This document shows positions 16,748 to 26,163 of a stretch of 64,000 nt of DNA, in pieces (the stretch's first letter is position 1; the number at the start of each line of letters is the position of its first letter). The translations under genes and the position numbers were made by a program. The notes below the pieces were generated by a model. The model was not told where the DNA came from, made no database searches, and saw only the letters and a list, made by a program, of their open reading frames with translations. Origin of the DNA: Pseudomonas sp. BN411 (GTDB lineage Bacteria; Pseudomonadota; Gammaproteobacteria; Pseudomonadales; Pseudomonadaceae); contig NZ_SSOM01000061.1 in the NCBI RefSeq assembly GCF_029871235.1, forward strand, positions 1-64,000, written 5' to 3'.

Positions 16748-17707
16748 TCAGGTCCGGCCCAGGCCGCCCAGGGCCAGGTCCCAGGGCGGCACCGGGCCGA
16801 AGCGGTTCTTCAGGAATTCCAGTAACAGCCGGCTTCGCGAGCTGGCTTCTCCTTCCAGGCGCAAGGCATAGATGCCACTGGGCTCCGGCGCGGGCAGGCC
16901 GTCTTCGCAGAACAGTGCCACCAGTTCACCGCGTACCAGGTATTCGCTGATCAACCAGGTGGGCAGGTGAGCGATTCCGAGCCCGGCCAGGGCGCTGAAT
17001 ACCAGGGTTTCGGCATTGTTCGCCGTCATGCGCATGCGCCCCGGGCGAATGTGCTGCAGCTTGCCGTCCACCTCGAAACGCCAGGCGTAGGGCGGCGCCA
17101 GGGCGTCCCAGTCGAGGCCATCGTGTTCCGGCAACTCCCGTGGGTCGCGGGGGATGCCGCGACGGCGCAGGTACTCAGGGCTGGCGCAGAGGATTCGTAC
17201 CATGGGGGCGAGCGGGGTAGCGACCAATCGGGTGTCGGCCAAGGGGCCGATGCGCAGCACCAGATCGACCTGGCCTAGGCTTTCACCCTGCATGTCGATG
17301 AAGCTGTCGATCAGCCGCAACTGCACATCCAGCCCGGGATAGCTGGCGAGGAACTCCGCGATGGCTGGAGCCAGGTGGCGGCGGCCAAAAGGGCTGGGCG
17401 CGTCGATGCGGATCAGCCCCTCGGGCGCGCTGCTCAGGGACACCGCTTCCGCGCGGGCAAGGCGCAACTCCGCAAGCACCCGCTTTGCCCGTTCGGCAAA
17501 GGCGAGGCCAGCCGGGGTGGCTTTCACCACGTGGGTGCTGCGCACGAACAGCGTGCTGCCCAGCGCACGCTCCAGGGCATCGATGCGTCGTGCCACGGCC
17601 GAAGGTGTGAGCGGGTGGCGGCGGGCGGCGGCGGAAAAGCTGCCGGCGTCCAGGACGTCGAGGAAGAGGGCCAGTTGTTCAGTCAGGGCATCGGGGTTCA
17701 TCAGCAT
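16748..17707 (-). CDS. LysR-family transcriptional regulator
   Basis: A 319-residue LTTR with N-terminal helix-turn-helix (FLDVLDAGSFSAAARRHPLTPSAVARRIDALE) and a periplasmic-binding-protein-like effector domain. It is divergent from a TauE/SafE exporter gene with a 95-bp gap, so it probably regulates that exporter. A second in-frame ATG at 17701 is equally possible as the start. Confidence 0.9.
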   Translation of the reverse strand: MLMNPDALTEQLALFLDVLDAGSFSAAARRHPLTPSAVARRIDALERALGSTLFVRSTHVVKATPAGLAFAERAKRVLAELRLARAEAVSLSSAPEGLIRIDAPSPFGRRHLAPAIAEFLASYPGLDVQLRLIDSFIDMQGESLGQVDLVLRIGPLADTRLVATPLAPMVRILCASPEYLRRRGIPRDPRELPEHDGLDWDALAPPYAWRFEVDGKLQHIRPGRMRMTANNAETLVFSALAGLGIAHLPTWLISEYLVRGELVALFCEDGLPAPEPSGIYALRLEGEASSRSRLLLEFLKNRFGPVPPWDLALGGLGRT

Positions 17708-17802
17708 TGCCTATGCGTATTTCGCAAAGCCATTGTGCGTTGCTGTGCGTTTCCGCGGCAATTAGTGCTGCGTAGCATTGCGCCAACTGATTGGGAGGCG
17801 TC

Positions 17803-18555
17803 ATGGATCTCGTTACGTTCGTTCTGAATATCGTGCTGGGTGCGCTGCTCGGCACCATGGGTGGCCTCTTCGGCATTGGTGGCGGGTTGATCGCCATTCC
17901 TGCCCTGGGCGTGCTCTTCGGCCTCGACCAGCAACTGGCCCAGGGCACTGCCCTGGTGATGGTGGTGCCCAACGTACTGCTGGCGCTGTGGCGCTATCAC
18001 CAGCGCAATCGCATCGATCCGCGCTACGCGACGCTGCTGGCAGGCACCAGTTTCGGTTTCGCCTGGCTGGCTTCGCTGTTCGCGGTGCGGGTGGATGCGG
18101 AGAGCATGCGCCTGGCCTTCGTTGGCTTCCTGCTGGCCCTGGCTGCCTACAACTTCGCGCGGATGTTCATGGCCAAGGCACAGGCCAGCGCCGAACTGCG
18201 TCAGCCGTGGCCCTGGTTGGGCGCTCTGGGTGGTGTGGCGGGAGCCGCCGGAGGCCTGTTCGGGGTGGGCGGCGCGGTAATCGCCACACCGATATTGACC
18301 AGTGTCTTCGGCACCAGCCAGGTGATGGCCCAGGGGCTTTCCCTGGCGCTGGCTGCGCCGAGTACTGCTGTGACCCTGGCCACCTACGGCCTGCACGACC
18401 ACGTGAACTGGGCCATGGGCCTGCCCCTGGCGGTAGGGGGGCTGCTCAGCATCAGTTGGGGTGTACGCCTGGCCCACGCCTTGCCGGAGCGGGTGCTGCG
18501 CTCGCTCTTCTGCGCTTTCCTGCTGCTCTGTGCGGTGATGCTGGCGATCAAGTAA
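17803..18555 (+). CDS. TauE/SafE-family sulfite/organosulfur exporter-like permease
   Basis: A 250-residue membrane protein with two homologous halves, each beginning with the glycine-rich GTMGGLFGIGGGLIAIPALG and GAAGGLFGVGGAVIATPILT motifs diagnostic of the family, and about eight hydrophobic helices. ATG 17803 has GGGAGG upstream. Members export sulfite, sulfoacetate or related anions. The substrate here is unknown and is probably set by the divergent LysR gene. Confidence 0.88.
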   Translation: MDLVTFVLNIVLGALLGTMGGLFGIGGGLIAIPALGVLFGLDQQLAQGTALVMVVPNVLLALWRYHQRNRIDPRYATLLAGTSFGFAWLASLFAVRVDAESMRLAFVGFLLALAAYNFARMFMAKAQASAELRQPWPWLGALGGVAGAAGGLFGVGGAVIATPILTSVFGTSQVMAQGLSLALAAPSTAVTLATYGLHDHVNWAMGLPLAVGGLLSISWGVRLAHALPERVLRSLFCAFLLLCAVMLAIK

Positions 18556-18558
18556 GGC

Positions 18559-19410
18559 TCAGATGCGGAAGCCTTCGATGATGTGTTCGGCCAGGGTCTC
18601 TGTCACCGGCGACTGATGGCGCTCGCTGCGCAGCAGCATGATGTTGCACACCGGTAGCTGCGGCAGGCCTTCGGCCTCACCCAGGATGCGCAGGTCCGGG
18701 GTGATCAGGCTCTGCAACTGGGCGGTAACCGCCAGTCCGGCGCTGACCACTGCCATGATGGCCGACAGGCTCGGGCTGGTGTAGGCCACCCGGTATTCAC
18801 GTCCAATGGCGTCCAGGGCGTTGCAGGCCCAGGCGCGACAGAAGCATTCGGAGTTGAACATGGCGAGCGGCAGGGCTGGTTGCTCGTGGGGGGTGAAGCC
18901 TATGGCCTCGGCCCAGACGATACGCTCCTGACGCAGAAACTCTCCGATATCGTCGCCCGGCTTGCGGGTCACAATGGTCAGGTCGAGATCCTGGCGCTGC
19001 AGCAGTTGGGCGGAGGAGTCGCAGTGCACTTCCACCTGCACCAGCGGATAAGCCTGGGCGAAGCGCGAAAGGATGCCCGGCAGGAAACGCATCACATAGT
19101 CGTCCGGCGTGCCGATGCGCACCGAACCCACCATGTGGGGCTGGCGCAGGGTGTTCATCACTTCGCCATGCAGCTTGAGGATGCGCCGCGCGTAGCCCAG
19201 CAGGATCTGCCCCTCGGCGGTGAGCCTGACCTGGCGGCCGTCGCGCTCGAACACCGCGCGTTGCAGCACGTCTTCTTCCAGCCGCTTCATCTGCATGCTC
19301 ACGGCCGACTGGGTGCGGTTGACCATTTCCGCTGCGCGGGTGAAGCCGCCGTAGTCGGCAATGGCGACGAAGGTGCGTAGCAATTCGGTATCGATGGCAG
19401 GGTAGTTCAT
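18559..19410 (-). CDS. LysR-family transcriptional regulator (LrhA-like)
   Basis: A 283-residue LTTR with helix-turn-helix LLRTFVAIADYGGFTRAAEMVNRTQSAVSMQMKRLEE and effector domain starting VGSVRIGTPDDYVMRFLPGIL, typical of the LrhA/HexA/PecT group. It is divergent from the small DUF1127 gene at 19508, which such regulators often control. Confidence 0.9.
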   Translation of the reverse strand: MNYPAIDTELLRTFVAIADYGGFTRAAEMVNRTQSAVSMQMKRLEEDVLQRAVFERDGRQVRLTAEGQILLGYARRILKLHGEVMNTLRQPHMVGSVRIGTPDDYVMRFLPGILSRFAQAYPLVQVEVHCDSSAQLLQRQDLDLTIVTRKPGDDIGEFLRQERIVWAEAIGFTPHEQPALPLAMFNSECFCRAWACNALDAIGREYRVAYTSPSLSAIMAVVSAGLAVTAQLQSLITPDLRILGEAEGLPQLPVCNIMLLRSERHQSPVTETLAEHIIEGFRI

Positions 19411-19507
19411 TCATCAATTCCTGAGATGCACCACATAAGAAACATTCGTTGGATTGATCTTAGTCCCGTGTGGAAACTGGCGCCATCCCCACAGGGAGGG
19501 CGATACG

Positions 19508-19747
19508 ATGAAAGGTCAACACGGTTTTATCGGTACTTCGCATGACGCTCGTTTCAACGCAGCGCATCATCACGAAAGCTGGCTTTCCGCCGCCTGGCAC
19601 GCGATCAGGCGCTGGGAGCAATTGGCGTATGAGCGTGACCAGCTCGCACGCATGAGCGATGACATGCTCAAGGACATCGGCCTGTCTCGTGCCGACGTGA
19701 TGGAAGAGAGTGATCGTCACTTCTGGGAAGATCCGCTGAAAAAGTGA
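19508..19747 (+). CDS. DUF1127 (YjiS-like) small protein
   Basis: A 79-residue protein ending in the DUF1127 motif RWEQLAYERDQLARMSDDMLKDIGLSRADVMEESDRHFW, an Arg-rich amphipathic helix region that in other bacteria binds RNA or lipids. ATG 19508 follows a GGGAGGG ribosome binding site. It is divergent from the LrhA-like LysR gene. Confidence 0.88.
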   Translation: MKGQHGFIGTSHDARFNAAHHHESWLSAAWHAIRRWEQLAYERDQLARMSDDMLKDIGLSRADVMEESDRHFWEDPLKK

Positions 19748-19823
19748 AACCAGGATGCGGCCCGCCACCGGTGAAGCGCAGGGCGGGCCGCAGCCCCGAT
19801 GAATGGATGCACAGGACGGGAAC

Positions 19824-20324
19824 ATGTCGAACACCTACGAGCTGGCTCAACTGAACATCGCCTCGATGAAGGCGCCCCTCGATTCCCCGCTCATGGCCGA
19901 CTTCGTCGCTAACCTGGCGCCGATCAACGCCTTGGCCGATAGCGCGCCGGGGTTCGTCTGGCGGCTCCAGGACGAGGAGGGCGATGCCACGGCCATCCGC
20001 CCGTTCGGTCCGGAGGTGCTGGTCAATCTCTCGGTCTGGCGCGACGTGGCCAGCCTTACCGACTTCGTCTATCGCTCCGCCCATGTCGAGATGCTGCGTC
20101 GGCGCAAGGAGTGGTTCGAGCGTGTTTCCGGCATGCACCAGGTGCTCTGGTGGGTGCCCAAGGGACACCGACCGGACGTCCGCGAGGCGGCGCAACGCCT
20201 GGCATTGCTGCAAGAGAATGGCCCGACGCCGCAAGCCTTCACCTTCCGCCAGAGTTTTCTCGCGCCGGACCAGGCAGTCCCCTTTGCGCCCTTCGACGTG
20301 GAGTGCGAAAGCCAGGCGGGCTGA
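19824..20324 (+). CDS. DUF3291 domain protein
   Basis: A 166-residue protein of the DUF3291 family, related in fold to antibiotic-biosynthesis monooxygenases (QLNIASMKAPLDSPLMADFVANLAPINALADSAPGFVWRL, then LVNLSVWRDVASLTDFVYRSAHVEMLRRRKEWF). The role is unknown. ATG 19824 follows GGACGGG, and an in-frame ATG at 19803 is the alternative start. Confidence 0.8.
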   Translation: MSNTYELAQLNIASMKAPLDSPLMADFVANLAPINALADSAPGFVWRLQDEEGDATAIRPFGPEVLVNLSVWRDVASLTDFVYRSAHVEMLRRRKEWFERVSGMHQVLWWVPKGHRPDVREAAQRLALLQENGPTPQAFTFRQSFLAPDQAVPFAPFDVECESQAG

Positions 20325-20366
20325 TGCTACTGTGAAGCGTCATCCCCCCTGCTGGCACGGAGCCCC

Positions 20367-21584
20367 ATGACGCTGACCCTTTCCCTTCCCGAAGCCCGTC
20401 GCCTGGCCCTGGCAGCCCAGGGTTTTGCGCGGGCGCCGCGCGGTGCCATCCGCCATCGGCAATTGCTGGCGCAGCTGGATGCGCTGGGCGTCGTGCAGAT
20501 CGATTCGGTGAACGCCCTGGTGCGTTCCCATTACCTTCCGGCCTTTTCCCGCCTGGGCCACTACGACCGCGAAATGCTGGACGACCTGGCCTGGGGCAAG
20601 CCCCGGCGCCGGGCGCTGTTCGAGTACTGGGGACATGAGGCGTCACTCCTGCCGCTGGAGCTCTATCCGCTGATGCGCTGGCGCATGCGTCGTGCGGCCA
20701 ATGGCCAGGGCATTTACCAGCAGCTGGCGCGCTTCGGCTTCGAGCAGCAGGAAGTGATCCAGCGCGTCTTGCAGGCGGTACGCGATCAGGGCCCGCTGGG
20801 TGCCGGTGCCCTGAGTACGCGGGAAGAGCGAGCCGGCCCCTGGTGGGACTGGAGCGCGGAAAAGCACGCCATGGAATGGCTGTTCGCTGCGGGTGAAGTG
20901 ACGGTCGCCGGGCGTCGGGGCTTCGAGCGCCTCTACGACCTGCCTGAGCGGGTGATTCCCGCTGACATCCTGAACCAGCCTGATATGCCCGAGGCCGATG
21001 CCCAGCGCCAGTTGCTGCTGCGCGCCGCCCAGGCCCTTGGCGTGGCCACCGAGCGGGATCTGCGGGACTACTACCGGCTCGATACCGGCGACAGCCAGGC
21101 GCGTCTGGCCGAGCTGGTGGAGGAGGGCGCGCTGCAACAGGTCCAGGTCAATGGCTGGAAACAGCCGGCCTACTGCCTGGGCGAGCCCAAAGCGCCGCGC
21201 AAGGTTCGCGCCAGTGCATTGCTGTCGCCCTTCGATTCGCTGATCTGGGAGCGGGCGCGCACGGAGCGCCTGTTCGACTTCCGCTATCGCCTGGAAATCT
21301 ACACGCCACAACACAAGCGCCAGTACGGTTACTACGTGCTGCCCTTCCTGCACGACGAGCGCCTTGCTGCGCGAGTGGACCTGCGCGCTGAACGCGCCCA
21401 GGACCGCCTGGCGGTGCATGCACTGCATGAGGAGGAGCACGGCCTGAGCGAGGCCGGAATGCAGGCGCTGGCGGAGAACCTGCGAAGCATGGCGGACTGG
21501 CTGGGGTTGGGTGAGGTGGCGGTTACTTGCCGAAGGCCAGGAACGGTGCGGTTGCAGGCGGGCCTGTCCGGGCTGGGGAGCTGA
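20367..21584 (+). CDS. YcaQ/AlkX-type winged-helix DNA glycosylase
   Basis: A 405-residue protein of the HTH_42 family. E. coli YcaQ unhooks DNA interstrand crosslinks using a QxD motif. Here the motif is Q44-I-D46 in LGVVQIDSVNAL. Further family stretches are FEYWGHEASLLPLELYPLMRWRM, ALLSPFDSLIWERARTERLFDFRYRLEIY and GYYVLPFLHDERLAARVDLRAER. It acts in the cytoplasm in repair of alkylation or crosslink damage. It lies 42 bp downstream of the DUF3291 gene and is convergent with the DAHP synthase gene across an inverted repeat. Confidence 0.88.
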   Translation: MTLTLSLPEARRLALAAQGFARAPRGAIRHRQLLAQLDALGVVQIDSVNALVRSHYLPAFSRLGHYDREMLDDLAWGKPRRRALFEYWGHEASLLPLELYPLMRWRMRRAANGQGIYQQLARFGFEQQEVIQRVLQAVRDQGPLGAGALSTREERAGPWWDWSAEKHAMEWLFAAGEVTVAGRRGFERLYDLPERVIPADILNQPDMPEADAQRQLLLRAAQALGVATERDLRDYYRLDTGDSQARLAELVEEGALQQVQVNGWKQPAYCLGEPKAPRKVRASALLSPFDSLIWERARTERLFDFRYRLEIYTPQHKRQYGYYVLPFLHDERLAARVDLRAERAQDRLAVHALHEEEHGLSEAGMQALAENLRSMADWLGLGEVAVTCRRPGTVRLQAGLSGLGS

Positions 21585-21592
21585 TGGGTCTT

Positions 21593-21682
21593 TGTGGGGG
21601 CGAATTCATTCGCTATGTAGGCCTGCCTTGTCAGCCGACATGGGCTGCTTTGCAGCCCTTGGCGAATGAATTCGCCCCCACA
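21593..21682. repeat. Dispersed palindromic repeat, full copy 1
   Basis: Two perfect 21-bp inverted arms (21593-21613 and 21662-21682; core GGGGGCGAATTCATTCGC) enclose a second small hairpin GGGCTGC-TTT-GCAGCCC. The repeat lies between the convergent ycaQ-like and DAHP synthase genes. The same arms recur at 26092 and 29081. Confidence 0.85.
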
Positions 21683-21696
21683 GAAAAAGCGACGTC

Positions 21697-23046
21697 CTAG
21701 CGGCGTATCTGCTTCAGCGTTTCGGCGATCAGGAAGGCCAGTTCCAGAGACTGGTCGGCGTTCAGGCGCGGGTCGCAGTGGGTGTGGTAGCGGTCGGAGA
21801 GGGCGTCTTCAGTGATGGGGCGGGCGCCGCCGATGCATTCGGTGACGTTCTGCCCGGTCATCTCGATATGGATGCCGCCCGCGTAGCTGCCCTCGGCCCG
21901 ATGCACCTCGAAGAACTGCTTCACCTCGCCGAGGATGGCGGCGAAGTCGCGGGTCTTGTAGCCGCTTGAGGCCTTGATGGTGTTGCCATGCATGGGGTCG
22001 GAACTCCACAGCACCTTGCGGCCTTCGCGTTCGACGGTGCGGATCAGGCGGGGCAGGTGCTCGCCGACCTTTTCGGCACCCATACGCACGATCAGGTTGA
22101 TGCGGCCCGGGTCGTTGTCCGGGTTGAGGATATCGATCAGGCGGATCAGTTCTTCGCCGTCCATGCTCGGTCCGACCTTGACCCCGATGGGGTTGCCGAC
22201 GCCACGCATGAACTCCACGTGGGCGCCATCCAGTTGGCGAGTGCGGTCGCCGATCCAGAGCATGTGTGCGGAGCAGTCGTACCAGCCACCAGTGAGGCTG
22301 TCGCGGCGCACGAATGCCTGCTCGTAGTTCAGCAGCAGCGCTTCGTGGGCGGTGAAGAAGCTGGCTTCGCGCAGTTGCGGCGCGCTATCCAGGCCGCACG
22401 CGCGCATGAAGGCCAGGGCTTCGTCGATGCGGCCGGCCAGTTGGCTGTACTTCTCGGTCAGCGCCGAGTTGGCGATGAAGTCCAGGTTCCACTGATGCAC
22501 CTGGTGCACGTCGGCGAAACCGCCCTGGGCGAACGCGCGCAGCAGGTTGAGGCTGGCGGTGGACTGGTGATAGGCCTGCAGCAGGCGCTCCGGATCCGGA
22601 ACGCGGCTGGTGGAGTCGAAGCCGATGCCATTGACGATGTCGCCGCGGTAGGCCGGCAGGGTGATGTCGCCCTGGGTTTCGTTGCCGGAAGAGCGCGGCT
22701 TGGCGAACTGGCCGGCCATGCGCCCCACCTTCACCACTGGGCAGCCGGCGGCGAAGGTCATGACGATGGCCATTTGCAGCAGCACCTTGAAGGTGTCGCG
22801 GATCTTGGCGGCGGAGAACTCCGCGAAGCTTTCAGCGCAGTCGCCGCCCTGGAGCAGGAAGGCGCGGCCTTCGGTGACCTCGGCGAACTGGCGGCGCAGC
22901 TCGCGCGCTTCGCCGGCGAACACCAGGGGCGGGAAGCTCGCCAGGGTATGCTCGACGTGCGCCAGCTTGGCGGCGTCCGGGTACTCGGGCTGTTGCTGGA
23001 TGGGTTTGTCCCTCCAGCTTTCAGGGCTCCATTCTTGGCTGCTCAT
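21697..23046 (-). CDS. Class II 3-deoxy-7-phosphoheptulonate (DAHP) synthase
   Basis: A 449-residue enzyme condensing phosphoenolpyruvate and erythrose-4-phosphate, the first step of the shikimate pathway. The ATG at 23046 gives the family start [23 protein letters not shown]. Conserved stretches include [65 protein letters not shown] and [15 protein letters not shown]. It corresponds to the plant-like type II enzyme family. From memory, PA2843 of P. aeruginosa is the syntenic gene. Confidence 0.95.
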   Translation of the reverse strand: MSSQEWSPESWRDKPIQQQPEYPDAAKLAHVEHTLASFPPLVFAGEARELRRQFAEVTEGRAFLLQGGDCAESFAEFSAAKIRDTFKVLLQMAIVMTFAAGCPVVKVGRMAGQFAKPRSSGNETQGDITLPAYRGDIVNGIGFDSTSRVPDPERLLQAYHQSTASLNLLRAFAQGGFADVHQVHQWNLDFIANSALTEKYSQLAGRIDEALAFMRACGLDSAPQLREASFFTAHEALLLNYEQAFVRRDSLTGGWYDCSAHMLWIGDRTRQLDGAHVEFMRGVGNPIGVKVGPSMDGEELIRLIDILNPDNDPGRINLIVRMGAEKVGEHLPRLIRTVEREGRKVLWSSDPMHGNTIKASSGYKTRDFAAILGEVKQFFEVHRAEGSYAGGIHIEMTGQNVTECIGGARPITEDALSDRYHTHCDPRLNADQSLELAFLIAETLKQIRR

Positions 23047-23110
23047 CAGGGTCTCGATTCGGCGGCTTGCGGTAGATGAGCCATGGTAACCGAAAGGCCC
23101 CGAGGCGGCG

Positions 23111-23833
23111 CTAGGCGCGCCAGCAGAGGAGCACACCGCAGAGGCAGAGCAGCAGGTGGATGGCGGTGCGGAAATGTGCTTCGGCCAGGCGCTGGTGCAG
23201 GTACTCCCCGGCCAGCGCGCCGACCAGGAGCAGCGGCGCATAGGTGGCGATGCGCGGCAGCGCGGGTGCCAGGCTGCCGTCGTAGAGGTAGGCCAGGGTC
23301 AGCAGGCTGTTGAGGCCGAACCAGACGCAGAGCAGGGTGGCGCGCAGGCGTGCCTTGTCCAGCGCGGTGCCGGCCAAGGCATGGACCAGCAGGGGGCCGC
23401 CGGAAGCGAACAGACCATGGCTGATGCCCGCCGCGCCGGTCTGCAGGCGCGTCATCCAGGCCGGCGTACGGCCACGGGGCGCACCGCGCAGCAATTCGCG
23501 CAGGGCGAACCAGAGGATCAGTAGGCCGAAGCCCAGCTTCATCAGACCGTCATCCAGCCAGGGCCGGAGGCCGTAGCCGATCGAAGTGCCGATGAGCATG
23601 CCGGGCAGGATGGTGGCGAGCAGCAGGCGCCACTGCACCAGGCGGCGATTGCGCCAGGCGAGGAAGCCGCTCATGAGGATGTTCAGCGGCACGAGAACCG
23701 GCAGCAGGTCATGGATCGGCAGCAGCAGGGCGCCCAACGATAGAGCGACGATGGTGCTGCCGAAACCGGTGATGGCTTCCAGGGTGTAGGCAAGGAGGAT
23801 GAACAGCGCTAGCCAGAGCCAGGCGTCACTCAT
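23111..23833 (-). CDS. TauE/SafE-family permease
   Basis: A 240-residue protein with about eight hydrophobic helices and the family motifs [18 protein letters not shown] and [18 protein letters not shown]. Its ATG overlaps the stop of the upstream flavin monooxygenase gene by 4 bp, so the two are co-translated. If functionally linked, it may export an oxidised sulfur-containing product, but that is inference. Confidence 0.85.
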   Translation of the reverse strand: MSDAWLWLALFILLAYTLEAITGFGSTIVALSLGALLLPIHDLLPVLVPLNILMSGFLAWRNRRLVQWRLLLATILPGMLIGTSIGYGLRPWLDDGLMKLGFGLLILWFALRELLRGAPRGRTPAWMTRLQTGAAGISHGLFASGGPLLVHALAGTALDKARLRATLLCVWFGLNSLLTLAYLYDGSLAPALPRIATYAPLLLVGALAGEYLHQRLAEAHFRTAIHLLLCLCGVLLCWRA

Positions 23834-25164
23834 GTCCCGGCCGGGACGCCGGCGAAGGGCTGGACGCCTTCCAGGCCCTGGCTGAGCTCGGCGATGTGTT
23901 GCCTCACCTGGTTGCGGTAGCTGTCCTTGTGCACGTAGTAGGCCATGCGCTCCAGCTCCAGGTAGGCGTAACCGCCATCGAGGCGCTGGCTGGCGCGTTC
24001 GGCCTTGAGCGCACGGAAGCGATCAGCCTGCGCACTGCGGGCCTGCTGCTGGCGGATGTACAGGGCCACCAGTTCTGCCTGTTCCGCGCGGCCCTGCCAG
24101 CCCAGGCCTGAAGCCTCGACCATGCCCATCATGAACAGGTCGTCGTACTCGGGATGGAAGATGTTCAGGTAGAGCTGCGGGGCGCCAGCGCGCTCGGGCC
24201 AGTTCAGCTGGGCGCGGTCGATGAAGGGATAGTCCAGCTTGTAGCCGGTGGCCTGGAGGATCAGGTCGTATTCGGCCTGGCGGCCATCGCTGAAGGTCAC
24301 GCGGTGGCCTTCGACCTGCGTGATGTCCGGACGCGCCTTGATGTCGCCATGACCCAGGTGGTGGAGCACCAGGGAGTTCATCACCGGGTGGGATTCGTAG
24401 AGCTTGTAGTCCGGGTCGGGAAGGCCGTAGTGCGAAGGCTTGCCGACCAGCGCGCGCACCAGCAGGCCATCGACCAGTTGCTTGAGCCGACGCGGGAGCT
24501 TCACGGCGCCGCCGAAGGTATCGGTGGGGCGGCCGAGGAGGAACTTGGGCAGGAAGTAGTAGCCACGGCGCACCGAGAGGTCGACCGAGGCGGCGCGATG
24601 CACGGCGTCGACGGCGATGTCGCAGGCCGAGTTGCCGCAGCCCACCAGCAGGACCCGCTTGCCGTCGAACATGGCTGGCGAGCGATATTCGGCCGAGTGC
24701 AGCAATTCACCGTCGAAGTGGCCGGGTAGGTCGGGCCGATTGGGTGTGTGCAAGGTGCCATTGGCGATCAGCACTCCGTCGAAATGGCTTTCGCGACGCT
24801 GGCCGTCCTGCTCGGTGATCAGCTTCCAGCCGCGCTCCAGGCGTTCCAGGTGCAGCACGCGGGTATTGAAGCGGAAGTGTTTGTAGAGGTCGAAATGCCG
24901 GGCGTAGTCGCGGAAGTAGCGGCGCATTTCGCTGTGATGCGGGTAGGGTGCCACGTCGGCATCCATGGGGAATTCGCTGAACTCGGTGGTGTGCTTCGAC
25001 GAGATCAGGTGCGCCGAGTCGTACATGGTGCTGTGGGGATTGTCGATGTCCCACAGTCCGCCGACATCGCCATTCAGCTCGAAGCCGACGAAGGGAATGC
25101 CATGTTTCTGCAGTTGGCGGGCACTGCACAGACCCATGGGGCCCGCGCCGATGATGGCGTACAT
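23830..25164 (-). CDS. Flavin-containing monooxygenase (class B)
   Basis: A 444-residue FAD/NADPH monooxygenase that inserts oxygen at N, S or carbonyl carbon. It shows the N-terminal FAD site GAGPMG (residues 6-11), the FMO signature FDGELLHSAEY (FxGxxxHxxxY), the NADPH site LVGCGNSACDIA, and the C-terminal ATGYKLDYPF motif. The true start is ATG 25164 (MYAIIGAGPMG); the longer open frame upstream is not coding. It is coupled to the downstream TauE-type permease gene by a 4-bp overlap. Confidence 0.9.
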   Translation of the reverse strand: MYAIIGAGPMGLCSARQLQKHGIPFVGFELNGDVGGLWDIDNPHSTMYDSAHLISSKHTTEFSEFPMDADVAPYPHHSEMRRYFRDYARHFDLYKHFRFNTRVLHLERLERGWKLITEQDGQRRESHFDGVLIANGTLHTPNRPDLPGHFDGELLHSAEYRSPAMFDGKRVLLVGCGNSACDIAVDAVHRAASVDLSVRRGYYFLPKFLLGRPTDTFGGAVKLPRRLKQLVDGLLVRALVGKPSHYGLPDPDYKLYESHPVMNSLVLHHLGHGDIKARPDITQVEGHRVTFSDGRQAEYDLILQATGYKLDYPFIDRAQLNWPERAGAPQLYLNIFHPEYDDLFMMGMVEASGLGWQGRAEQAELVALYIRQQQARSAQADRFRALKAERASQRLDGGYAYLELERMAYYVHKDSYRNQVRQHIAELSQGLEGVQPFAGVPAGT

Positions 25165-25331
25165 GCTGGATTCGACCTCTGCGCTGTTATTCTTGTGCGG
25201 TTTTTCGCCCCTGGGGCGCGCGGTTCGGATTATGCCGGGAGCACAGGCTCCGGCTTCAATGGCAATAGGCGCCGGTGCAGCGCCGGGTTGGTGCGAAATG
25301 TCAGCGCCGGCCTTGAAGGAGTGATGACTTG

Positions 25332-26078
25332 ATGTCCGAGGAGCGCCTGCTCGCGGAAGTGCATGATGATTTCGGCGTGATCCGCGTCTACGAAGTCGGC
25401 CCCTATCGCATCCTCGAATTCGGCGAGGCGGTGGAGCAAAGCTGTGTCTTCGTGGCCGATCCGGCCTGGCTGGAATACGACTACACCCGCGCCATGCTGC
25501 TGGGCGCGTTGTGCCACGATGCGCCGGAAAGCGCGTTGTTCCTCGGTCTGGGCGCCGGCACCCTGACCCAGGCGTGCCTGAAGTTCCTGCCGCTGGAAGA
25601 CGTGGAAGTGATCGAGCTGCGCCCCGATGTGCCGCGCCTGGCCATGGAGTACCTGGGGCTGACCGACGACCCACGGCTGTACGTGCGCATCGGCGATGCC
25701 CTGGAGCTGCTCGACAGCGCCGAGCCTGCGGACCTGATCTTCGTCGATCTCTATACCGACCAGGGGCCGGGTGTCGGCCACCTGGCCTGGAACTTCCTCG
25801 GAGCCTGCCAGAAGCGCCTCAGCCCTGGCGGTTGGCTGGTGATCAACCAGTGGGCGGCGGATGACGGCAAGCCCCTTGGCGCCGCCCTGCTGCGCGGGTT
25901 GTTCCATCGCCATTACTGGGAGTGCCCGGTGAAGGAGGGCAATGTGGTGCTCTTCGTGCCGGCTGACCTCGAACAGACACTGGACCTCGGCGCGCTCAAG
26001 GCCAGGGCCGACGCACTGGCCCCTGTGCTGGGCTATTCGCTGCAATCGCTGCTGAATGTCGTGCGGCCGGCGAGTTAG
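25332..26078 (+). CDS. Spermidine-synthase-like methyltransferase-fold protein
   Basis: A 248-residue cytoplasmic protein with the spermidine-synthase-type Rossmann core (ALFLGLGAGTLTQACLKFLP, VEVIELRPDVPRLAMEYLGL, DLIFVDLYTDQGPG). It lacks a complete polyamine synthase N-domain, so a true aminopropyl transfer is doubtful. It is divergent from the FMO gene. The start is ATG 25332 behind AAGGAG. Confidence 0.8.
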   Translation: MSEERLLAEVHDDFGVIRVYEVGPYRILEFGEAVEQSCVFVADPAWLEYDYTRAMLLGALCHDAPESALFLGLGAGTLTQACLKFLPLEDVEVIELRPDVPRLAMEYLGLTDDPRLYVRIGDALELLDSAEPADLIFVDLYTDQGPGVGHLAWNFLGACQKRLSPGGWLVINQWAADDGKPLGAALLRGLFHRHYWECPVKEGNVVLFVPADLEQTLDLGALKARADALAPVLGYSLQSLLNVVRPAS

Positions 26079-26091
26079 TCGGGCGGTTTCC

Positions 26092-26132
26092 TGTGGGGGC
26101 GAATTCATTCGCCAAGGGCTGCGAAGCAGCCC
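26092..26132. repeat. Dispersed palindromic repeat, half copy 2
   Basis: The 21-bp arm (26092-26112) identical to copy 1 is followed by the small hairpin GGGCTGC-GAA-GCAGCCC (26116-26132). The second outer arm is missing. It lies between the convergent spermidine-synthase-like and enoyl-CoA hydratase genes. Confidence 0.8.
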
Positions 26133-26163
26133 CATCGATGGGAGCGATCAGGCGTTGGGCCAG

